Below are positions 53,591-61,302 of a stretch of DNA of 64,000 nt, in pieces. This stretch comes from Kappaphycus alvarezii (Eukaryota > Rhodophyta > Florideophyceae > Gigartinales > Solieriaceae): positions 124,001 to 188,000 of the forward strand of contig NADL03000602.1 in assembly GCA_002205965.3 (NCBI GenBank). Reading direction: 5' to 3'. The notes beneath the pieces are model-generated. The model had not been told where the DNA came from, made no database searches, and was given only the letters and a program-made list of their open reading frames with translations. The stretch's first letter is position 1. Each line of letters opens with the position of its first letter. A program made the translations under genes and the position numbers.

Positions 53591-53730
53591 CGTAGTCCCG
53601 CCTTACTCTGTCTCCTTTAAAAACTCTCGACTACACAGAATTGCCCCCCCGCGTCCGGAAATAGCCGTCCTGCATCTCTAATCAGTAAAGCACCCCCAAC
53701 TCCCCCCTACATCGTGCAGGGGGTGAAGAA
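53590..53730 (+). mobile_element. Orphan 3' tail of non-LTR family 2
   Basis: GAAATAGCCGTCCTGCATC then AATCAGTAAAGCACCC and a C-rich end, as at 31,090-31,200 and 20,780-21,040. Preceded by GCCTTACTCTGTCTCC. No coding part is attached. Confidence 0.6.
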
Positions 53731-54420
53731 AATTTATTTCATCCAGTGAACGGTATTCACATAACACAAACGTACAAAATCAGAGGTTGAGGTACGATAC
53801 GCCCCAATTCGGAAGTCTACGGTACAAGTCAAAGTAGCCCTAGCCACACTGGGGCAAATGACAGAGCTTCATTATGGGTGAATTAGGTGGATAATAGCGC
53901 CCATAGTGAACTTGGAACCAACGATAGTAGTGCAGCATGAGCGAGTAAGGTGATCGTGTTTCTTGAGAAGTGGACACCAAGGTCAGAGGATAACGGGATG
54001 ACTGTCTATCCCAGAAGGGGTAGCTCAGCCGAGTCGGTGAGGTGAGGGGCCTGCCGGAAATGGCGAGTTTTGTACTCATTTTGTCTTCATCAATGAGATT
54101 AGGAGCTGCCTTTGGGCCTCAGGCAGCTCGGTGCATGACGAAAAGTAGGATTACACACAATGACATCGTAGGTGGGCGGGGCGGAAGGAAGAGTGTCCTT
54201 TGCAGGTACCGAGGATTGTGTAAGTCGACAAGGGTCGAAGTGCCGAGAATTTTCGACGTCTTGTAATACACTAGTAATCTTTTCTTTGAGTTAAGCATGC
54301 CAAAGTAGAACTCAGCGAGGCCAGTAGCTCAATTGCGCTGGGTTCATCGAATGAGCCACGACGGTTCGTTCGATAGCTCTGTGCAATCTTCGGTAGGGGA
54401 CATGTAAGGTTGGCGATTCC
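53730..54420. other. No recognisable gene
   Basis: CCCCCTACATCGTGCAGGGGG near 53,703-53,724 is a short hairpin. An A-box-like word at 54,021-54,031 is discussed under rejected items. Confidence 0.4.
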
Positions 54421-54422
54421 TT

Positions 54423-55211
54423 TTATACACGCATATCTTTCGGTGATGTCAGCATTTTCCTCAGCATCGCAGTTTTTCGTCGCGATACCAACCTTAAACA
54501 TCCTGACCTTCGAACCACCGCAACAATCAGCCAGAGAAGAGCTGCTGCAATCGACAGAGGGAGAATTCTGGAGCCCCTAAAAATGTTAATGGCAGATTTA
54601 GCGTCGAAGACCGTTCCTGTACTTTCATGATCTGCCAAAATACTAGTATCGCTAGCAGTACTCTTATTGTTGTCGTGCTTTGGATGCTTTCCTTCCGCCC
54701 GTTGTGTATTCATGATATCCTTGGGGCCCTGGTGATGGGCGTGTCCATGAAGTCCAGAGTCATTGGCCACGTAAGTAGCTGATTTAATCTGCAGGTCCGG
54801 CTCGGATGCTGCAGAGGCATCTTCCTTAGGGGATGCATCAGACGCGGGATGTAAGTCAGTTGCTGTAGATTTCTGGGCTGGTTGACCGACTGGATGCGAT
54901 GGCGTTTTGAGGTTGACAGTTGGAATGTAAGTGTGGCCCTGGGCGTAAGATTTCTTCTTAGATCCTTTCCTTGATACAGAGGCACCAGGGCGAGCAAGCA
55001 CAAGATGACGAGCTTGCTCCTCAGAAAGTCCTCCAGCCTTCGGGTTTGGTGTGAGGCGAGGGTTCGGTACCGAGGCTGATGCGCCACTTAAAGCCTTTGC
55101 TTCGCGATGGTATACCGATGCCGCAATGTATGGGGCAAAGACATCTGAGAAATTTCGACCATGGCATATTGACACCATAGAGATGAAGGCGAACAAATGG
55201 AAAAAAGACAT
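54423..55211 (-). CDS. Secreted or type I single-pass membrane protein (262 aa)
   Basis: The clearest host-like gene in the window. Residues 1-18 (MSFFHLFAFISMVSICHG) look like a signal peptide. Residues about 40-205 are a low-complexity, Ser/Ala/Pro/Lys/His-rich stretch without Cys, suggesting a disordered, perhaps glycosylated region outside the membrane. A hydrophobic segment at about 216-233 (LPLSIAAALLWLIVAVV) followed by RR and a basic tail (RRSGCLRLVSRRKTAMLRKM) is a typical membrane anchor with positive residues inside. No family recognised. The first ATG of the frame is used. No intron needed. Neighbour: another long minus-strand ORF ends 446 bp upstream. Alternative frames overlap it, but none has such a coherent layout. 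Confidence 0.65.
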   Translation of the reverse strand: MSFFHLFAFISMVSICHGRNFSDVFAPYIAASVYHREAKALSGASASVPNPRLTPNPKAGGLSEEQARHLVLARPGASVSRKGSKKKSYAQGHTYIPTVNLKTPSHPVGQPAQKSTATDLHPASDASPKEDASAASEPDLQIKSATYVANDSGLHGHAHHQGPKDIMNTQRAEGKHPKHDNNKSTASDTSILADHESTGTVFDAKSAINIFRGSRILPLSIAAALLWLIVAVVRRSGCLRLVSRRKTAMLRKMLTSPKDMRV

Positions 55212-55657
55212 GACATCGATCGCAGAGCACCGAAACTATTCAGAGGGTTTGTGGTGGTGCCATTGAGTTGAAAGGATTTTAATGTCCAAAGAAAAGATGT
55301 AGGGCAGGTTCAAAATAATAATTGCTCTTGTTCCACAGATAAAAGGAAGAATGCTTTTGTATACCGATTTCTCATGTAGTAGGTACGATACTGCTCTACC
55401 TCAAGGCAGAATCAATAGTCGAAAGCTTCTGCCCCAATTCGTGGTATATTGTTACGAGGGTTTCGCGTCCGGGGACTGTTTCTTTTGTGCAATCTGCAGG
55501 TTTGGCCCTCGCTTAATTTACGATTTTTTGTTTGTGAATGAATCCACGTTCTGCATATAGAGTACCGAGCGAGTTTTCGTGATGCAGAGTAACGCTCAAT
55601 TTTGTACTGTTCCATTTCAAGAATTCGTAGTCGCTACTGTGAATCATTTGTTCATGT

Positions 55658-56695
55658 TTACACATAGGATTTCTTGCCCACACCAACTAGATTGAACTCA
55701 AAGTTAGGAACTAACCGGATAGGACATGTCAGCAGTGTCGACGGAGCCCGAAACAGTGTAGCCATCGCAACAGACGACGAGATGATAGTACTGAGGAGTA
55801 GATGGACCTTGCGGCGACCCGTTCCGGTACAGGTGAAGAAGCGGCGGGCAATGTTCGGGATGAACCCAGTGAAAAAGGAAGATCTAGCATTGGAAGAGGC
55901 GCCGAAAGAATCCAATGCGATCGGCTGAAAGGAGAAGCTCGGAGTTGGTAGAGGGCAGTCGGGTAGGTTGAGGGCGCGGCTGGTCATTTTGCAGCCGAGG
56001 TCGCGAATCTGATCCCGGTGGGCGATCTCCGCAGCTCCTAAGACAACTTCGGTAGACTTGTTGCGGGAAATAGATTTGAAGGGGGCAACAATGGTTGTAT
56101 CGCATGCTGGAGGGCGGGAGACGTTGTCAGTGGATGGGGCCTGCGGCTGTGGCAGGGAGCTCGATGCCAGGGACGAGAAGGGGGCCTCGAACTCGTACTC
56201 GCGCCCGGTAGCGCGGAGAACGTTGAAGTCAAGGGCTTTGCGGACAGAATCATGTCGGTGGAGTCGGCTGAAACTATACGGGTAGGGATCAACCGCATTT
56301 TCCCCGTATATATCCGTTTGCTGACGGCAATAATGACTAGTAAGTGGCAGGTAGTGCGGGTAAACCGGAATGCTTAGGTATCTTTGCAGCATTTCACTCC
56401 AGTAAGTTGCAATGATACTGGGATGGGCAGAAACGAAAGATGCAGACTGGCTTTGCCAAAGGCGAGACAGTGGATGCGGAGATGAACGTCTGAGTTGCTG
56501 TAGTGGGAAGAGGGGCGAAAAGGGCCACAGAATACTGCAGCCAAGATGTGAGAAAGGGGGTTTCATCCTTTCCCCGCTGGAGCAGGAGGGAAGTGGGAGG
56601 GAGCGCGCGGAACCGGAGCCCTGGCAACACATGTATGTCTTCATAATCGGAGATCCCAGGTGAATATATACATATATTCCACCTTTATAAAACAT
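55658..56695 (-). CDS. Hypothetical protein (345 codons)
   Basis: Long open frame, unlikely by chance in this composition. Ser- and Pro-rich. Contains DPYPYSFSRLHRHDSVRKAL, then ATGREYEFEAPFSSL and a C-terminal part FFTGFIPNIARRFFTCTGTG. No domain recognised. The first Met (56,695) may be too early: the first about 90 codons look non-coding, and a Met near 56,400 (MLQRYLSIPVYP) is an alternative start. It lies on the same strand as and upstream of the membrane-protein gene. Two long plus-strand frames overlap it (for example 55,674-55,928), so strand assignment is not certain. Intron structure cannot be excluded. Confidence 0.4.
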   Translation of the reverse strand: MFYKGGIYVYIHLGSPIMKTYMCCQGSGSARSLPLPSCSSGERMKPPFSHLGCSILWPFSPLFPLQQLRRSSPHPLSRLWQSQSASFVSAHPSIIATYWSEMLQRYLSIPVYPHYLPLTSHYCRQQTDIYGENAVDPYPYSFSRLHRHDSVRKALDFNVLRATGREYEFEAPFSSLASSSLPQPQAPSTDNVSRPPACDTTIVAPFKSISRNKSTEVVLGAAEIAHRDQIRDLGCKMTSRALNLPDCPLPTPSFSFQPIALDSFGASSNARSSFFTGFIPNIARRFFTCTGTGRRKVHLLLSTIISSSVAMATLFRAPSTLLTCPIRLVPNFEFNLVGVGKKSYV

Positions 56696-56799
56696 GAAGT
56701 AAAGATGGTTACACCGGTGAGGTTGATACTTGGAGTTCAGTGGCGTTGAATTGAATTACACGCTGAGATTCAAATTTGAAGCTCAGGATACTGGGACTT

Positions 56800-57700
56800 T
56801 TGAGAAGTGCGATGGCAAGCGCACGCAAGCACGCCTTGCGAAATTGAACAAGACTTTTTTGCTCAGCTTTTGTTCGACCTACCACGTAGCGCTTACTTGG
56901 TGCTACGAACGAGATCGATGCGATTCGCAAAACAATCCAGTTCGCTCTGCAAAGCGCGTTGGAACACTGGGATTACGGAACTTGGGAGAACCAAACGGGG
57001 ACACAAGGGATTCATCGACAGCAACAGATATGCTGGCTGAAACCCAGTCAACCTGCATGGTGGTGTGCATGCACGTGAAATGTTGCGGCAGGTGCAGCAC
57101 TCTACCAGCACGTGGAAGGGAGGCCAGCAAGCAACCTAGCCGCATTGGAGGTTACTGCCAATACGGAGTGTGGCAGTACGGAATTAGTGTCACCTCTGTT
57201 AAGGACATTGCGGACGCTTCGTTTTTTGAATCTAGTGCCGCTTCGCATCAGCTTTGTAGTAAGTTTTTGCCGGCCTCCGCTCAAGGTCTAACGTAATACG
57301 AGGGTGCTACCCCTGCCTTAACTCATGGAGCGTGTCTTGCCGACCCTCAGATCGACCTCCGTTTAGCAACTTCTGCTCCTCCAACCCTCCATCGCAAAAA
57401 AAGCTAGCAGGTGCAATTCACGCGGCTGTACAAGAGGCCCTGCCGCTCGGCAACACCCACACCCGCCCCTTTCGTGCCAGTACTGTATGTACCTACCCGC
57501 AGCCAAAGGATCGGTCTACCGCGCACCGTGCCCTGGTTTGAAGATACATATCAAGAGCAAGGATTTTAACGAGAAGTGAAACCAAAATCAATATTCTTTT
57601 GTTTCATTACTTCTGACCACCCCTTCATTCGCCCTCGACACTCCATGTTCAAAGGTAGGGAGTCTTGAAAATGCTGTATATCTACGGGGACCACCTGCTG
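56800..57700 (+). pseudogene. Non-LTR family 2 copy, left part
   Basis: Similar to 51.0-51.7 kb: GISVTSVKDIADASFFESSA (compare GIGLSSARDVAAASFLASSA), QLCSKFLPASAQGLT, then NFCSSNPPSQKKLAGAIHAA and EALPLGNTHTRPFRAS. Near 57,540-57,700 the zinc-knuckle region is decayed (AVYIYGDHLL-like: CTGTATATCTACGGGGACCA). Several stops. Interrupted at 57,700 by the 351-bp insertion. Confidence 0.65.
57691..57700. repeat. 10-bp target duplication, left copy
   Basis: CCACCTGCTG, repeated at 58,052-58,061. The paralogous copy at 51.75 kb has the corresponding CCACTTGCTA only once. Confidence 0.8.
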
Positions 57701-58051
57701 GGTAGTGTTGCCCTGGGAAGGCGTAAAACTCATCCACGAACGCAGAAGCACTAAATCAAGCAAAGCAAGAACGGACAAGATCAAACACAAGCTCAAGCAC
57801 TGACTCTCGGACAAGGACTACCTCACGCTCCAAGAATTTCGCGAAGAAAAGCACTAGCTAGACGAGGAGGAACTTTTTCGAGTTCAAGGCCTGCTTCTTT
57901 CCTATGTTTTTTTTGGACCTACGCATGGACCCGACCGATCTCAAGAATTACACTCGAACCCCGCACCGAAAACCGTACGGTTACCCTCTTAGTTTTCCCT
58001 GAGAACGCAGCCTTAGACGGCTCTTCGTCGGGATTAAATAAAATGTTCATT
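57701..58051. mobile_element. 351-bp insertion of unknown type
   Basis: Absent from the paralogous family 2 copy at 51.7-51.8 kb and flanked by a perfect 10-bp duplication, so it is an insertion. Left end GGTAGTGTTGCC, right end AAATAAAATGTTCATT. No terminal inverted repeats and no coding frame of note. A GGTTCGAGTGT on the minus strand near 57,950 resembles a pol III B box (9 of 11), but no convincing A box accompanies it. It could be a SINE-like or other non-autonomous element. Confidence 0.7.
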
Positions 58052-58215
58052 CCACCTGCTGCACTGTCTTTACGGCTGTGCGCGCAGTTCTCGCCATAAC
58101 AACCAGGCTATCCCCATGGGAAATGGCCTTGCAAAGGCCGCCGACGTCCATTCATCAAGTCTCGATTACACTACCAAAGCAGGACAAGACCGGCCATAAG
58201 AGCAATGGGAGCTGT
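58052..58215 (+). pseudogene. Non-LTR family 2 copy, right part
   Basis: Resumes at CCACCTGCTGCACTGTC: matches the 51.75-51.92 kb copy (CGCCATAACAACCAGG, ATTCATCAAG, TACACTACCAAA, GGAGC). Ends near GGAGGAGCAGCGTA, inside the GGTD-DVT block. Confidence 0.65.
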
Positions 58216-58595
58216 CGGAGGAGCAGCGTATGAAGGGATGAATCAGCATCAGATGCCTTTCTTGAAGCGCATCGCGCATACTTCGACAGAGGGCATGGAA
58301 TTTGTCACCATTTGACACTTCAGGAGCGTCAGCAAGCTGCGTGGCGGCGTTTCGAATCAAGGTGTACAGATAACGAACCGTGATTTGGTGAGTGATTCGC
58401 ACTCTGGATAAGCCAATCGGAGTGCAGTGAAGAAGGGCCAGTTGTCCAAGGACATCCACGGGGCGTTCAACAGTGCCCATTTTGTTCGCTATCTTTCGAC
58501 TCGCTGAGTACACCGTCCGCGACGACGTCCAAGGTATTCGACGAATACGCGGCAGCTATCGCGACCCAGTAGATGCTTGAAGCGTGGTGGGAAAT
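58216..58595. other. No recognisable gene
   Basis: A minus-strand frame (58,513-58,166) is open for 115 codons but shows no pattern I recognise; it may be an untranslated or N-terminal part of a neighbouring element. Confidence 0.35.
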
Positions 58596-59230
58596 CTTTA
58601 CAAGTTCTAAGGCACGAAAGTGTACGGAGAGTATTCAGAGATCAACTACGCAGGCAAGCGGCGGATGGCAACCTGTCGCGCCTGCATCACTTGGAGGCTA
58701 AACGCTAAGCGGGTGACAAAGACGCGAAGTTCCCGCTGAGAGAAGGAACCACCACCGGAAGCAGCGAAGGAAGCGAGGCCTCGGAAGAAGCTCCGGCCCT
58801 CGTCGCCCAAGGCGCGATAGATATCATTCCGAAGGGGGAGAGGAGGATTTCGTTTTGGTCGCAGAAATCGCGTTAATGCCGATGTTTCTCGCTCCTTACG
58901 AGTGTTGCGGCAGCGCCTGCGGTAACTGTACTTGGCGAGATATGGCGGCGAGCAAAAAGATGAGCAACAGTATCATCGACGGCGATATCACTTAGGGGGA
59001 ATTTTTGGGTTATTTTAATGCATGGAAGATGTGGTCGGTTATATCCACGAGGCTAATACGCTATGCGGGGACTCCCAATGCATGGAGGAATTGGGATCCT
59101 GGACGGGGAGCGAATGTTCGACGAGGATGGCGATGCCAAATGCCTTACAGAAGCGGGCGGGAACGTTGTGAACACCGTGATGTCGGCGGGTTACGCGTTT
59201 GCGAGCTTGCCGAAACCGCATTCGGAATCT
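58596..59230 (-). pseudogene. Non-LTR family 1 C-terminal module, minus strand
   Basis: 59,221-59,039: KRVTRRHHGVHNVPARFCKA, VEHSLPVQDPNSSMHWES. Then 58,995-58,760: DIAVDDTVAHLFARRHISPS, TVTAGAAATL, EKHRH, ALGDEGRSFFRGLASFAAS. 58,720-58,600 matches 50,410-50,530 at the DNA level in reverse (TGATGCAGGCGCGACAGGTT). It forms a long imperfect inverted pair with the copy at 49.9-50.5 kb. Confidence 0.68.
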
Positions 59231-59329
59231 ACATCAACTTGCAGCAAACAGAAGCCTGGAGGTTTACCCCTCCCCTTCCACAGCTGTCCCATGAACCACT
59301 CTCCAAGCGCCGGCCACCCTGACATTAGA

Positions 59330-60360
59330 TGCGCCGATTGGCTCTCCCGCAGACTGCGTCTCGCTGATCTCTGTCCGCCCCAAGTCTGCCCGGCAACTAC
59401 GGGTTTTTCTGCAGTCGCTTCGTGATCCGCAAACGGCTTTCCACTTGCTTCGCTACTGTGCTAGTGCCAGCCGATTGACTTACATTCTTCGCACTGCACT
59501 GCCGAAACGTACCCTTTCTAGTGCGAAACAATTTGACCTAGAACTGCGAGGTGCAGTCGAGGACCTTCACCGGGACCTTCATGACGATGCTTGGTTGTGC
59601 GCTACACTCCCGTTGCAAATGGGGGGGCTCAGGCTGACCCTCACTGCCCCACTTTCCCCTACTGCATACTGCAGCTCGCTCCTCGGCATTTACGCTATGT
59701 CACCCTGGGACGCTATGCCGAGATGGAATTGCCGAGAAACACTCGATTTAAACGGCGATCATCTCATGTACTGCTTGCATGGAGCCCACAGGATCAACCG
59801 ACATTATCGCTAAGTCACTCTTCTCGCAAAAGACCTTGCAAGAGCTGCTCGTCATCCTGTCGTAGAGCCACGCCATGGTCCCCACCGCATAGGACCGGAC
59901 ATCAAAGCTGTGGGAAGCAGCGGAGGGACCGACTTTTTTGATGTTACCTTCGTGAATCCCCTCGCTCCCTCCGACAGGAGAGTGAGGGCCTTCAACCCGA
60001 TGTCCTCTCTGAAAGCGGGGCGAAATGCAAAGCAGAGTAGATATTAATCTTTTACGGCGACCTCCACCAGAGGCAGGCTCGTGCATGTGCCAATCTCCAC
60101 TCTTGGAGGTTGGCACCCGAATGCAAGCGCAATGCTACATGACGTGGCACGGAACGTGGCCGTGAGGGCAATGGAGACGTACGGAAAGGTTCAGGGGTTT
60201 TGATGCAAAGGCACGCTGCAGCAGCCGTTATGTCCAATGCGGCCTGCTTGTTCCTCTCCCATTACTGTATCGGCACACCTGTTGAGTCGATTGTGGTTGT
60301 CTGGAAAACTTCATATAGATCGAATATATCTTCCAAGAGTAAAAACACCCTAACCTTTCC
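59330..60360 (+). pseudogene. Non-LTR family 3: thumb, partial zinc knuckle, C-terminal module and 3' end
   Basis: 59,445-59,813 is one frame: LLRYCA-like start, SRLTYILRTALPKRTLSSAK, FDLELRGAVEDLHRDLHDDA, LPLQMGGLRL (the L-P-GGLGL thumb motif), then directly LDLNGDHLMYCLHGAHRINRH, so the stretch between thumb and knuckle has been deleted. Another frame at 59,893-60,010 gives DIKAVGSSGGTDFFDVTFVN. Then VPISTLGGWHPNASAMLHDV (60,085-60,145), QGVLMQRHAAAAV, and the 3' end ACACCCTAACC near 60,350. It is the longest family 3 copy here. Confidence 0.72.
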
Positions 60361-60369
60361 CTTACGCTA

Positions 60370-61302
60370 TGGTTCAAGCCGATCCACAGCCGTCCACCAA
60401 CATTCCCTGCGTAATTCCTTGTCCCACTCGCATGCTTACCTCCCGTCCCAGCTGGATATTCCTTCCCTCTTCCAACTTACCGCCACCCTTCACTCCCTCC
60501 AACGCCACGGGCACCTTTCAGATGCACAAGCAACCCTAACCGCTGCCTCCCACCGTTCTCTTCGGCATTCCTACCTCTCGGTTCCTGGCACCATCGAACA
60601 ACCCTCCATCGTGTTGCGAGAAATCTGTCCTGTCGAACACATTCTTCCAACCTACTACTCTCCGAACATCCTGTCGCCAAGCATTCGACCAAAGCTGACC
60701 CTGAAATTTGGACTGTAATAGTGATGCGACGGCTCGGTAACCTGATTTTCCCAGACAACCAGCCTTGCAACCGCTGCGTACCCTCTTCCTGTCCCTCCCC
60801 GCCACTCCTCGACCCGCTTGCAATACACGGCACCACCAGTCCGCCCCTGGAGGGATACGTCAGACATCATGATCACTTCCGGGACAAGCTTATAACCCTC
60901 TTCCGAAATTCATCCATCGGCCTGCGCCCTAAGAAGGAGTTCACCTTCCCATGTGAACATGATCTTCCACCGCACACACGGCACCCCACGGATATCTTCA
61001 TTGACGATCTTGAGCTCTCACCACGTCCACTAGCAATTGACGTCTTCATAGTCAGCCCCCACACCGCTCGCGCCCTTCCTGTGTCTCACCGCCGTCCAGC
61101 AGGACCCACCGCCGGAATGGAAGCACACAAGACGCAACGCTACGCCGCCGTGTGCTCTTCTGCCAACGGCAAGTTTCACCCTTTCGGGCTCATATGGTTG
61201 CCGTCGGGAAACCTGCCCAAGCATTGCTGCCTTCCTAGCCTCCCACTTTGCTCGTCGTTGTGGTACGAGTTTGGCTACCGAATACGTTGGCCTCCTCACT
61301 AG
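60370..61302 (+). CDS. Non-LTR family 4 C-terminal protein fragment
   Basis: 60,721-61,302 is a single open frame of 193 codons: RLGNLIFPDNQPCNRC (zinc-knuckle start), a spacing-variant DPLAIHGT, GYVRHHDHFRDKLITLFRN (RHxHxRD), RHPTDIFIDDLELSPRPLA, IDVFIVSPHTARALP (the DVT-x-SPL core), EAHKTQRYAAVC, FHPFGLIWLPSG. Every conserved block of the module occurs in one frame. The part before it (60,370-60,718) is open in another frame (SQLDIPSLFQLTATLHSLQR) and probably encodes the preceding region. It starts directly after the 3' end of the family 3 copy. It could be part of a once-intact element or a recent copy. Confidence 0.65.

Noticed and set aside
54015..54070. TAGCTCAGCCG at 54,021-54,031 matches a pol III A box perfectly and suggests a tRNA or tRNA-derived SINE
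   Set aside because: No B box (GGTTCRANNCC) at a suitable distance, and no cloverleaf could be drawn from the following 60 bases.
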